From Chthoniobacteraceae bacterium (GTDB taxonomy: Bacteria; Verrucomicrobiota; Verrucomicrobiia; Chthoniobacterales; Chthoniobacteraceae): DNA of 64,000 nt. Position 1 is the first letter of the stretch. Every line of letters starts with the position of its first letter. The DNA lies in assembly GCA_947479475.1 (NCBI GenBank), contig CANJZW010000006.1, forward strand, positions 25,394-89,393, given 5' to 3'. Under the pieces are notes generated by a model. The model saw nothing but the letters and a program-made list of their open reading frames with translations. It made no database searches and was not told where the DNA came from. This document shows positions 19,407-27,724 of the stretch, one piece after another. Made by a program: the position numbers and the translations under genes.

Positions 19407-20401
19407 GCAATCGAAGTTCCCTGCACAAGACGTTGGATAAGGTCCTCTACTGTCACGCCCTCGGCTTCCGCCTTGTAGTTAAGCTGAATGCGGTGGCGCA
19501 AGACGGGGGCGGCAAGCGCCTTTACGTCGTTGACCGTGGCGTGGGAGCGTCCGTCCCAAATAGCGAGAACCTTGGCTCCCAAAATCAGGCACTGGCCCGC
19601 GCGTGTGCCGGCCCCCCAGTTGACAAATTTTTTCACAAACTCGGGGCTGCCCTCCCGTTGGGGTCGGGAAGCCGCAGCCAGACGCACCGCGAATTTAACC
19701 ACTTCTTCGGCCACAGGCACCGTGCGCACGAGCGCCTGAAAAGCCAAAACGTCTTCCATTCCAAAAAGCGCACCAACCCCTTCCCGGGCCGGGGAGGTGG
19801 TCCGCTGTACGACCTCGATTTCCTCAGCCTCCGGCAGGTAATCAATGACGACGTTGAACATGAACCTGTCTAACTGCGCCTCGGGGAGCACGTAGGTGCC
19901 TTCCATCTCAACGGGGTTCTGCGTGGCGAGGACAAAAAATGGACTGGGCAATGCGTACCTGCGACCCGAAACCGTGACCTGCTTTTCCTGCATCGCTTCG
20001 AGCAGCGCCGCCTGCGTTTTGGGCGGCGTGCGGTTGATCTCATCAGCCAGCAGCATTTGGGCAAAGACGGGGCCCGGGACGAACTTGAGCGAGCGCCCTT
20101 CCGGCCCGTCCTGAAGGATGTCCATGCCGGTGATGTCTGCTGGCATCAGATCGGGCGTGAACTGGATACGGTTAAAATTCAGCTTAAAAACCTCGGCAAG
20201 CGACTTCACAAGAAGCGTTTTAGCCAGGCCAGGAGCGCCCGTGATCAGGCAGTTGCCGCCCGTGAGCATTGCCACAAGGATCTGCTCGATCACGGCCCGC
20301 TGTCCCACAACAGCCTTGCTGAGTTCCGTGTGAATGCGCTCACGCGCTCCGAATAAGGATTCAAATGTGGCGGCGGCGTCCATGGTGATGTTGTTTTGCA
20401 C
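19403..20401 (-). CDS. MoxR family AAA+ ATPase
   Basis: 332 residues. Walker A is GAPGLAKT (55-62), Walker B MLLADEINR (116-124), with downstream sensor ATQNPVEMEGTYVLPEAQLDRF, all typical of the MoxR AAA_3 family, plus a C-terminal lid domain. MoxR ATPases act as chaperone-like partners of VWA proteins, often inserting metal ions or maturing enzyme complexes. An ATG six codons in is an alternative start. It lies 53 bp after the DUF4159 gene and overlaps the DUF58 gene by 4 nt. Confidence 0.96.
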   Translation of the reverse strand: MQNNITMDAAATFESLFGARERIHTELSKAVVGQRAVIEQILVAMLTGGNCLITGAPGLAKTLLVKSLAEVFKLNFNRIQFTPDLMPADITGMDILQDGPEGRSLKFVPGPVFAQMLLADEINRTPPKTQAALLEAMQEKQVTVSGRRYALPSPFFVLATQNPVEMEGTYVLPEAQLDRFMFNVVIDYLPEAEEIEVVQRTTSPAREGVGALFGMEDVLAFQALVRTVPVAEEVVKFAVRLAAASRPQREGSPEFVKKFVNWGAGTRAGQCLILGAKVLAIWDGRSHATVNDVKALAAPVLRHRIQLNYKAEAEGVTVEDLIQRLVQGTSIA

Positions 20402-20454
20402 TGAAAATTCAGGGGAGGTTAGGAAGAGAAAAACTGGAGGACGCGGAAAGTCAC

Positions 20455-21327
20455 TTAATGGGTCATTACCCAGAACAAGATGTTAATGAAGAGGGGGTAG
20501 GCCTTTTTTTCAGAGAATTCCCGAAAGTAATATTCGCTTTCGCCCTCTCTTTCCCAACCATCTCCGTTGTCTGTGTTGTGGGTGGCAAGCGCACACAAGC
20601 GCCCCCGGTCGTCAAACCAACCTCGCACATGCACCTCTTTCGCATCGGGCCTCTCCCAAGTGATTCCGGTAAACTCGCTTTGAGCCCCGAGCCTTACATT
20701 GGGACACTGCAGGTTAAGGGACTCCGGTAAATCAAACACGCAATGGAACAGAGGATCCGAGCGCGGGATTTCCTTCCACGTGCGGTCTGGGAAAACGCGG
20801 CGCATTTGGCTCTCGTACCCCTCCCATTCCGCCTCTCCCCAAAAATCATCCGCCATCCAGAATCCTCCGTTCAAGAGATAGGCCCTCATGACTTTAACCT
20901 CCTGGTCGGTGAGCAACAAATCTCCCGGCTCCACAGTGTACACAAACGGAAAATGGCACAAATCTGGATCCGTGATCCGGAGGACACGAGTGTCCGGATC
21001 GACTTTCATGGAGGTCATTTGCTGTAACCGGAACGAAAGGTTTAAATCCGCATCCGGATAGTCCGTTGCCCAGCGGTGCGGGTTGTAGCGCCCAAATCGC
21101 CCACCCACCCCGTAACGCAGACGCACAAACGTAAAAACGTCCTTCTCAAAGCCTTTTGGATTCACCCAGCGCTCCACTTCCCTTGGGTCACTCAATGCCT
21201 CCCGTGCCGTTCTAGCATTGGGAGGGGGAACGCCATCACCCCAGGCCCGCATCCCGGCAAGAACGCCGACGCCAAACAGAGCGATGACAACCGATGGCCA
21301 TCGGGAAAAAGAGAGCGAAACCTTCAT
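20455..21327 (-). CDS. DUF4159 domain protein, exported
   Basis: 290 residues with an N-terminal hydrophobic signal (about 10-30, ending MRAWG). The body matches DUF4159: FTFVRLRYGVGGRFGR, the WATDYPDADLNLSFRLQQMTS segment, LNGGFWMADDFWG and a C-terminal LFINILFWVMTH. DUF4159 has a GATase-like fold and is regularly part of MoxR/VWA operons in planctomycetes and verrucomicrobia; its activity is unknown. The ATG overlaps the stop of the upstream TPR peptidase gene (ATGA). Confidence 0.92.
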   Translation of the reverse strand: MKVSLSFSRWPSVVIALFGVGVLAGMRAWGDGVPPPNARTAREALSDPREVERWVNPKGFEKDVFTFVRLRYGVGGRFGRYNPHRWATDYPDADLNLSFRLQQMTSMKVDPDTRVLRITDPDLCHFPFVYTVEPGDLLLTDQEVKVMRAYLLNGGFWMADDFWGEAEWEGYESQMRRVFPDRTWKEIPRSDPLFHCVFDLPESLNLQCPNVRLGAQSEFTGITWERPDAKEVHVRGWFDDRGRLCALATHNTDNGDGWEREGESEYYFREFSEKKAYPLFINILFWVMTH

Positions 21328-23858
21328 GGCACGGGTCCCCCCTTGGGGGCGGGTTGGGGCGCGCTTCCAAGAATGCGGCTGAAGGCCTCGAGCGCCCTCT
21401 GGTCGCGTGGGTTCCGTTCCAACGCGTCAAAAAGATGCTTCCTCGCAGCGCCGGGATCGCTTTTTTCAAGCAACCGTCCCAACCGCGAGTTCCAGCGGGG
21501 CGCGCGCGCCGGATCCAATGTGAGAGCCTTTCGACAACTCTCGACGGCGGCCGTGTGATGCCCCTGTGCCTCCTGCGCCTCCAAGAGCGATTCCAGCACA
21601 CGCAAAGACATTGGCCGCACCCCCAGACTCCGGGCGCTCACCTCCTCCACCTTGGCCCAAGCCTTCTGGAGCGTGTACAACTCGATCAACCGCTCGTGGG
21701 CCTGCGGCAAATCAGCCATGAGCCGAAGGGCCCGCTCCCAGGTCTGCTCCTCCTCCTGATGTTGGCCGAGTTCCCGTTGGGCGCGCGCGAGCATCGGATA
21801 CGCCCCCTCCGGATCCCGCATTTCGGGAGCGCCTGCCACCGCAGACTCCAGGACGGTCCGAGCCCCCTCCCAATCCTTCTTTGCCAGAGCCTTTGCGCCT
21901 TTGCCGATCAACTCCTCATAAACCAACCGATCCCCTGTGGGCTCCGCACCGGCCGCCTTGAAACGCAGATTCCCCCCCATTTTCACCGCCCAGTTCGCCG
22001 CGTACTTTCCAAACTCCTCGTTGATCTTGGCCGCCGGACCGAATCGCTTGCCCATGGCAGCGACCGTGTCCGCACCCTTGGCGATGTCGGAGAGAAGCGC
22101 CTTGAGCGCAGGCATCCCCGCCTTTTCAACCATCCAGTCCACAAGCAGGCCGGATTGAAAGTACGCAAAATCAATCTCAACCATTTCACCACTGCGGAAG
22201 GGTTCGGCCATCGACTCAACCGGAGTGATCTTCCCCGAAAGCAGACGCCCAGCATAACGTGGCTTAAAGCGCTGGCCCCAAGCCGGATTTGCCTGTTGCT
22301 CCTCGTGGACCGAGATGCCTTCACTTAACCAGCGGGGCATCTTGTTGTGAGTCAGCGTCAACGTCACCGTGTGTGTAAACTCATGCCAGAGAGTCGCCTC
22401 CCAGCTGTGTCCCGAGGCCCGTGGCGAGGCCGGACTCGGCGCCGTGATCACCGGCCCGAAGCACACCCCCAGGTAGCCATCTCCGCCCGGGACACCGAAG
22501 GTTCTAACCGCGAAGTCCTTCTGTTCTGGAAAAATCTCCACCACCGTACGCTGACTGAGGACCGCTCCATACTTCGCCGTCAAATGGGCATGCGCGCGCT
22601 CCAGCAACCCTTGCACGCGGTCGCCGTACACCTCGGCCTCCGTTTCCTCCATGTGGATTTCAAAGTGCGGGGTTTCGATTTTTTTGAATTTTGCCACCCG
22701 GTCGCGCAGTTCGAGAAGATTGAACGTTGCAACATCGTAGCCGTCCTCCTTTTGCAGCGCTTCGAGCATGGACCAGGCCTCCTGCGCATGACCGGTTCGC
22801 AACAAATCCTCCGCAAGACAGCGTTTTGCGGGAAGCAGTTCGGGATCCAGCTCAAGCGCTGCCCTCTGCAAACGAGACCCATCTGCAAATCGATACCTGG
22901 AGGACAAGAAGGCTCCCGCCCGGTGGAGCACCCACGCATTCTTGGCGTATGCCTTCCGCGCGGTTTCAGCCTTTGCATCGTCGCCCTTGAGGAAAACGTC
23001 GGCCAGACGAAACGCAGCCGCCTCGGCATTGCCTGCCTGAAGCTTGGAAAGTTGTTCCTGCACTGCCGCGGAATCCTCTATCCGAAAGGCCGCCTCCGCA
23101 AGCGCACTGCGGGCCGATGATTCGCTTGGATTGAGCTCCAATGCACGCTTCCATTGCTGGGTGGATTCTTTACCCGAAGTCCATTCCAGAGCCCTGCCAA
23201 GCTGCACCAAAAGCCGCGGGTTCGCATTGAAACGTTTGATCCCTTCGCGCGCCTTGGAGGCAGCCAATTCCGCGTCACCCCGCTCCAAGGCAAGCTCGGC
23301 AATGGCCTCGAAGGCCTCCTCGCATTTGCCATCCTCCTTCAATGCGCGTTCAAAACAGGACTCCATCACTTTCTTCGCATCCTCCCCTGAGGCTAGGCGC
23401 AGCCTGCCCAGCAACACCCAATCCGTGGGATCCCGCCCCCACCAGTACTGGGAAACGTCCGAACGCTGGGTTCTTTCGCGGGCAATCGCCCTGGCAGAGG
23501 CGGTGTCGCCGCGGAATTGCGCCTCCCTGAAGCGTAAAAATGCCCCGGCCATGCTCCTCGGAAGCCCCGTCTCAAAACGTTCTGCCAGTGGTAAAATCTC
23601 TCCGGGACGGTTCAGTTCCAACAAAGCCTCCCCCGAAAGCCAGCCAGACAACGGGCGCAATGCGGCTTTGGGATCGGAAGCGCAGAGGCGGGCAAGCTCC
23701 GTGTAGGCCCCTTTATTTCGTAATTCGCGGGGCCCCTCCACATCGGCAGCGCGCGCACTGACAAGGCCCGCGGACAGGCAAAGGGCGCACGTGAGCCAGC
23801 GCAGGCGGGCTGAAGACCCGCAGGCGAAAAATGCAGCAGACTTGGAAGGGGTTTTCAC
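21324..23858 (-). CDS. TPR protein with HExxH gluzincin-type peptidase domain
   Basis: 844 residues with a signal peptide (about 18-38, ending ARAAD). The N-terminal half and the C-terminus are made of tetratricopeptide-like helical repeats (for example RDFP/NP-type turns with repeated W/L/G/Y/A spacing). The central domain contains HEFTH (492-496) and, 17 residues on, WLSEG with E513, the usual zinc ligand set H, H, E of gluzincins in the peptidase MA-like group. It is presumably periplasmic. It opens the MoxR operon and is coupled by ATGA overlap to the DUF4159 gene. The substrate is unknown. Confidence 0.85.
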   Translation of the reverse strand: MKTPSKSAAFFACGSSARLRWLTCALCLSAGLVSARAADVEGPRELRNKGAYTELARLCASDPKAALRPLSGWLSGEALLELNRPGEILPLAERFETGLPRSMAGAFLRFREAQFRGDTASARAIARERTQRSDVSQYWWGRDPTDWVLLGRLRLASGEDAKKVMESCFERALKEDGKCEEAFEAIAELALERGDAELAASKAREGIKRFNANPRLLVQLGRALEWTSGKESTQQWKRALELNPSESSARSALAEAAFRIEDSAAVQEQLSKLQAGNAEAAAFRLADVFLKGDDAKAETARKAYAKNAWVLHRAGAFLSSRYRFADGSRLQRAALELDPELLPAKRCLAEDLLRTGHAQEAWSMLEALQKEDGYDVATFNLLELRDRVAKFKKIETPHFEIHMEETEAEVYGDRVQGLLERAHAHLTAKYGAVLSQRTVVEIFPEQKDFAVRTFGVPGGDGYLGVCFGPVITAPSPASPRASGHSWEATLWHEFTHTVTLTLTHNKMPRWLSEGISVHEEQQANPAWGQRFKPRYAGRLLSGKITPVESMAEPFRSGEMVEIDFAYFQSGLLVDWMVEKAGMPALKALLSDIAKGADTVAAMGKRFGPAAKINEEFGKYAANWAVKMGGNLRFKAAGAEPTGDRLVYEELIGKGAKALAKKDWEGARTVLESAVAGAPEMRDPEGAYPMLARAQRELGQHQEEEQTWERALRLMADLPQAHERLIELYTLQKAWAKVEEVSARSLGVRPMSLRVLESLLEAQEAQGHHTAAVESCRKALTLDPARAPRWNSRLGRLLEKSDPGAARKHLFDALERNPRDQRALEAFSRILGSAPQPAPKGGPVP

Positions 23859-24002
23859 GGCAGGAAAAGGCCAAATGATGCAGGGGCAACCATCGGATGT
23901 CCCTGATTTTGTTCAATCAGAAACTTCCACGAGCGGCGCCTCCCACATACAGCGGTCGGTCAGGCGCAACGCGCGGAGATAAACGAAACATCCAGACACA
24001 CG

Positions 24003-24033
24003 AAAGGCAGCGTCTTTTTGTGACGCTGCCTTT
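24003..24033 (-). terminator. Hairpin downstream of hpf, probable terminator
   Basis: A perfect 12-bp inverted repeat (24003-24014 with 24022-24033) closes a 7-nt loop. It lies about 71 nt after the hpf stop on the minus strand. The T-run after the stem is short (three T at the stem end), so it may be a weak intrinsic terminator or an mRNA-stabilising hairpin. It marks the end of the kdsA-lpt-hpf operon. Confidence 0.65.
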
Positions 24034-24104
24034 AGTTATCCCAAAAGCCCCTGAGGGACTTCACCTGCTAGCCGGTGCGGCCTGCAAGGCGGTTTGCACG
24101 GCCT

Positions 24105-24449
24105 TTAAGCCGCTTTCCTTGAGTACGAACGGTATGCAGAGAGGTGACGCGCCTTGAACTTGCGCATTTGCTGTGCGATTTTGAGGGTAACCGAATCAAT
24201 GGAGGCGTAAATATCGGTCGTTGTTGCGGATGCCTCCAGGGTGATGTGCCCGGCGCAGTGCAGAATAATTTCTGCGAAATGCCGGTTTCCGTGTTTTTGA
24301 AGATCGAGGACCACGTGGGCCTCAATGATCCTCGGATAGTCCAGATGGAGCTGGTCTATCTTGTTAACCACATGCTGCCGAATCGCTTCAGTAATGGCGA
24401 AGTGCCGGCCATCCACTCGAATAGGAACATTAACATTTGCTGTCTGCAT
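24105..24449 (-). CDS. hpf: Ribosome hibernation-promoting factor HPF/RaiA family
   Basis: 114 residues matching the short HPF/YfiA fold: beta strand VNVPIRVDGRHFAITEAIRQHV, a central strand HVVLDLQKHGNRHFAEIILHC and a C-terminal helix in SIDSVTLKIAQQMRKFKARHL. Such proteins bind the 30S subunit in stationary phase and promote inactive 70S or 100S ribosomes. The C-terminal dimerisation domain of long HPF is absent. The gene is 78 bp after lptB on the same strand; in other Gram-negatives hpf also lies near the lpt genes. Confidence 0.92.
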   Translation of the reverse strand: MQTANVNVPIRVDGRHFAITEAIRQHVVNKIDQLHLDYPRIIEAHVVLDLQKHGNRHFAEIILHCAGHITLEASATTTDIYASIDSVTLKIAQQMRKFKARHLSAYRSYSRKAA

Positions 24450-24527
24450 GGTTGTCTTTCCGTTTCGGTGGGCACGCTCCCCTCTGGCCAGGGCTCGTGT
24501 CCTTTGTTGTTATGGGGTTATTCTCAA

Positions 24528-25295
24528 CTACATGCGGAAGCCCTCACCGAGATACACCCGGCGGGCTACCGGATCATTGACCAGAAATTCTTTGGTGCCG
24601 TGGGTCTCCACGCGGCCTTCAAATATGAGGTAGGCACGGTCCACAATCGCGAGTGTTTCGCGCACATTGTGGTCGGTAATGAGAATGCCCAGTCCGTCGT
24701 TTCTGAGGCGCTCAACGATCTGCTGAACATCAGCCACCGCGATGGGATCCACTCCGCTGAAAGGCTCGTCCAACATTAGGAGAGTCGGGCTCGTGACGAG
24801 GGAACGAGCAATCGTTAGCCGCCGTTTTTCACCGCCGGAGAGAGTCAAAGCGAGTTGCTTAGCCACGTGTGCTATTCCAAACTGATTGAGCAGTTCTTCG
24901 CAACGATATTTTCTATCTTTTTTAGACATCGGCTGCGTTTCCAAAATCGCCAGCAAGTTGTCCTCAACGCTCAATTTCCGGAAAATCGACTCTTCCTGAG
25001 GCAGATAGCCCATCCCCATGCGGGCGCGTTTGTACATCGGAAGACTCGTCACATCCTCCCCCTGGAAGATGACCCGCCCGCCATCCGGGCGCACCAAACC
25101 CGCAATCATGTAAAAGCTAGTTGTTTTGCCGGCTCCATTGGGGCCAAGCAGGCCCACGATCTCACCCCTGCCCAACTGGATGTCGACGCCGTTCACCACG
25201 GCCCGACGCCCATAAATCTTCAAGAGCTTCTCCGTGCGCAAGATCGGTTCGCGGCCGGCGCTCATGGCCCCGGAATTGTCAGCGGAAGGTTTCAT
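24528..25295 (-). CDS. lptB: LPS export ABC transporter ATP-binding protein LptB
   Basis: 255 residues with a complete ABC ATPase: Walker A GPNGAGKTT (51-59), Q-loop at Q100 in YLPQEESIF, signature LSGGE (152-156), Walker B LLMLDEP (172-178) and the switch histidine in ITDHN. The sequence and its place after an LptA-like gene match LptB, which powers LPS extraction from the inner membrane with LptF and LptG (not in the window). About 10 residues precede a second possible ATG at codon 11. Confidence 0.96.
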   Translation of the reverse strand: MKPSADNSGAMSAGREPILRTEKLLKIYGRRAVVNGVDIQLGRGEIVGLLGPNGAGKTTSFYMIAGLVRPDGGRVIFQGEDVTSLPMYKRARMGMGYLPQEESIFRKLSVEDNLLAILETQPMSKKDRKYRCEELLNQFGIAHVAKQLALTLSGGEKRRLTIARSLVTSPTLLMLDEPFSGVDPIAVADVQQIVERLRNDGLGILITDHNVRETLAIVDRAYLIFEGRVETHGTKEFLVNDPVARRVYLGEGFRM

Positions 25296-25302
25296 CAGAA
25301 AA

Positions 25303-25989
25303 TCAGCGCCCTTCTTCCTGGCTCACGTTGCGCAGCACGGACTTGGAGTGCCCCAGCACCTCCATTGTCCCCTTGCTATTGAGGATGATCACCGTCCCCT
25401 CCTCCGTGGCGACGACCGTGTTCTGCTTCTGCTCCACCTGAGGCCATCCCGTCAGTGTGATGTCTCCCGTGAGGGAGTCGTAAATCGCCTTTGCAGCCCT
25501 GCCGATGCTGCGCTCAATCTGCCCCTTATCGTTAAGCTTGTCCTGCACGATCACCACGTCCCCCTCGGCCACAGCCTTTTCCACGCCGCCCCCGGGCGTT
25601 GGCCCCTGGGACTCAGTGCGTGCTTTAGGGACCTCGGAGGCCGCCCCGACCTTAGCCTCCGGCGCCGCGCGCTTCAAGTAGGCCGTCAGCTTGTCGCAGG
25701 TGAGTGAAAACCTCGGGTCCAGCACCTTAACTTCCCCAAGAAAAGTCGCCTCGTTTCCCTTTGAATCCAGCAGAAGGCGTTTGGTGGCGGTGATCACCGT
25801 TTCCGAAACGGTTCCCGAACTGACTTCGCTGGACTTAGGGCGCGAGGCGGAAATAGGAGCCGTTTTTTTGGAGGAGTCCGGACGCTGCTCCGCAGCGCAA
25901 AGCGGTTCACCTGCCAGGAATGCGATCCCCTGACCAACCGCTAGAAAAGCGGCCAAACGGGGTAAGGTTTTGTGCGTTTTAAAAAACAT
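25303..25989 (-). CDS. lptA: LptA/OstA-like periplasmic LPS transport protein
   Basis: 228 residues from the ATG at 25989. The frame is open further upstream into the preceding gene, but this start gives a signal peptide (about 9-32, ending EPLCAAE) and lies 19 bp after the previous stop. The body is beta-rich with OstA-type strands (TKRLLLDSKGNEATFLGEVKV, IYDSLTGDITLTGWPQVEQ, VIILNSKGTMEVLGH). LptA bridges the periplasm carrying LPS. The assignment rests on strand pattern and position just upstream of lptB. Confidence 0.82.
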   Translation of the reverse strand: MFFKTHKTLPRLAAFLAVGQGIAFLAGEPLCAAEQRPDSSKKTAPISASRPKSSEVSSGTVSETVITATKRLLLDSKGNEATFLGEVKVLDPRFSLTCDKLTAYLKRAAPEAKVGAASEVPKARTESQGPTPGGGVEKAVAEGDVVIVQDKLNDKGQIERSIGRAAKAIYDSLTGDITLTGWPQVEQKQNTVVATEEGTVIILNSKGTMEVLGHSKSVLRNVSQEEGR

Positions 25990-26008
25990 TTTGGCGGAAA
26001 ATGAGGTG

Positions 26009-26791
26009 CTATTGAGAGGGTGGCTTTCCAGTCTTTGCTGGGATTGGGACGGCCGGGTTGGAGCCGACAGACACGCTGCCCGCGCGGGATGCCCCAGGAG
26101 CGCCAGAAGAGGGAACCACATCTCCTCCCAAACCATTGTAAATGACCATTTTCACAGGCCCGCCCAACCCGCCCTCCCGGGTCGTCGTGTTGAACTCCAT
26201 GCTCTCGCCGCGCACCTCAAACTCCTCGCGCCTGATGGTGACGGGCACCTTTGCCACAAGAACCCGGGTGAAGCGATCCAGCGTCGCCTTTTTAAGCTCA
26301 ATGGAAAAGTCCCTGCTGCCATCGTCCTTGTAAGTCTCCAAAAAGCTGTCGCGGATTTCCACATTGCGATCGTCCACACGGGACACCGCCCCGATCACAA
26401 AAATCGAGCGCAACCGGCCCGCTTCATCCAAGTCCGGAATGCTCAGGCCGAAGCTGTCGTAACCCTGCACGATGGGGATGGCCATTGGAGGAGGCTCCGC
26501 CGCAGGCTTTGCTGGGGCGGGAACCGCTTCTGGAAGCGCCTCAAGCGGTGCCTTTGCACCCGTAGGCAGGCGGGCCCCCCAGTCCTTCGACTGGGCCGGG
26601 GGCGTGGCTGGGCTTTTCGCTTCCGCCACTGGAGCAGGCGCCACTGGAGCAGGCGCCACTGGAGCAGGCGCCACTGGAGCAGGCGCCACTGGAGCAGGCG
26701 CGCCGGAGACCGAAAACGCCTGGCACAGAAATGCCGCCGTGGGAAACAAAGTCCCCTGACGAATCCCAAAACTATTGGCGAACGAGCGCAT
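26009..26791 (-). CDS. LptC-like protein with APAPV repeats
   Basis: 260 residues from the ATG at 26791 (a further in-frame ATG lies at 26803); either start overlaps the kdsA 3' end. A hydrophobic N-terminus is followed by five APVAP repeats (DNA 26625-26699) and a proline/alanine-rich spacer to about residue 100. The C-terminal part (SIPDLDEAGRLRSIFVIGA, DFSIELKKATLDRFTRVLV, VTIRREEFEVRGESMEFNT) has the strand pattern of LptC/OstA-type proteins. Its position between kdsA and lptA fits LptC. The proline-rich linker is unusual for LptC, so the name is tentative. Confidence 0.65.
   Translation of the reverse strand: MRSFANSFGIRQGTLFPTAAFLCQAFSVSGAPAPVAPAPVAPAPVAPAPVAPAPVAEAKSPATPPAQSKDWGARLPTGAKAPLEALPEAVPAPAKPAAEPPPMAIPIVQGYDSFGLSIPDLDEAGRLRSIFVIGAVSRVDDRNVEIRDSFLETYKDDGSRDFSIELKKATLDRFTRVLVAKVPVTIRREEFEVRGESMEFNTTTREGGLGGPVKMVIYNGLGGDVVPSSGAPGASRAGSVSVGSNPAVPIPAKTGKPPSQ
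26625..26699 (-). repeat. 15-bp tandem repeat, five exact copies
   Basis: The unit gccactggagcaggc is repeated exactly at 26625, 26640, 26655, 26670 and 26685. Read on the minus strand it encodes repeated APVAP in the LptC-like protein. Exact identity at the DNA level points to recent slippage or selection rather than ancient coding repeats. Confidence 0.97.
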
Positions 26792-27629
26792 GGATTTTTG
26801 CAAGTTGAGACAAAAGCGCTGGCAACTCCGCCAGAGGAACCTGGTTAGGACCGTCGCTCAAGGCTTTAGAGGGATCAGTGTGCGTCTCGATGAAGATTCC
26901 ATCACAACCCGCCGCCGCCGCCGCGCGGGCGAGAACAGGAGCCAGAACCCCGTCCCCCGAGGTTCGATCGCCGCCGCCGCCGGGGCGCTGGACGGAATGG
27001 GTGGCGTCGAACACGATGTGGTAGCCCATTTCCCGGATCCAATACAACGAACGCATATCAGCCACGAGGTTGTTGTATCCAAAGGTCACACCGCGCTCGG
27101 TGAAAAAGAAGTTTTCGCAGCCGAAGGACTGGAGCTTTTTGGCAATATTCACCACGTCCTGCGGCGCCAGGAACTGCCCTTTTTTGACATTTACGGTGCG
27201 TCCCGTGCGCGCGGCAGCCTCGATCAGGTCCGTTTGCCGGCACAGGAAGGCGGGAATTTGGAGGATGTCGACCCATTCCGCCGCGATCTTGGCCTCCTCC
27301 GGAGAGTGGATGTCGGTGGTCACGGGAACGCAGAAGTTGCGGGCGATTTCGCCCAAAAGCCGGCACCCGACCTCGACCCCGGCGCCCCGGAAACTTGCTC
27401 CGGAAGTGCGGTTTGCCTTGTCGTAAGAAGCCTTGAACACAAACGGCAAGTCTAACTCCGTGCAAATCCCCTTGAGTGCCCGAGCCATTTCCCAGGTGAA
27501 CTCCGGAGATTCCATCACACACGGGCCGAGAATGAAAAGCGGCTGCGCCCCTCCGAGGTGGACAGTCCCAGGACCGGAACCGATGGTGAGTGGGGCGAGC
27601 AAATGAACGGATTGCGAGGACTCAGACAT
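26772..27629 (-). CDS. kdsA: 3-deoxy-8-phosphooctulonate synthase (KDO-8-P synthase)
   Basis: 285 residues, the usual KdsA length. It condenses phosphoenolpyruvate with arabinose 5-phosphate to give Kdo-8-phosphate for lipid A-linked core. Visible family segments include FILGPCVMES, FKASYDKANR, GVEVGCRLLGEI, VTTDIHSPEEA, DILQIPAFLCRQTDL, VNVKKGQFLAP and FIETHTDPSKALSDGPNQ. Its stop overlaps the start of the LptC-like gene, so the Kdo and LPS transport genes are co-expressed. Confidence 0.97.
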   Translation of the reverse strand: MSESSQSVHLLAPLTIGSGPGTVHLGGAQPLFILGPCVMESPEFTWEMARALKGICTELDLPFVFKASYDKANRTSGASFRGAGVEVGCRLLGEIARNFCVPVTTDIHSPEEAKIAAEWVDILQIPAFLCRQTDLIEAAARTGRTVNVKKGQFLAPQDVVNIAKKLQSFGCENFFFTERGVTFGYNNLVADMRSLYWIREMGYHIVFDATHSVQRPGGGGDRTSGDGVLAPVLARAAAAAGCDGIFIETHTDPSKALSDGPNQVPLAELPALLSQLAKIHALVRQ

Positions 27630-27724
27630 GATGAAAGTGGGCGACTAGAATGTGGGTCTAAAGCATTAGGCCGAGTTCGCTGCATTCAATCTAAAAACAA
27701 TGGCATCTCCATGAATTAAAAAGC

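Noticed and set aside
26625..26699. Possible CRISPR array
   Set aside because: Units are 15 bp with no spacers; it is an in-frame coding minisatellite.
25970..26848. 292-codon plus-strand frame with RRHWS repeats
   Set aside because: The repeats are the antisense reading of the 15-bp APVAP minisatellite in the LptC-like gene.
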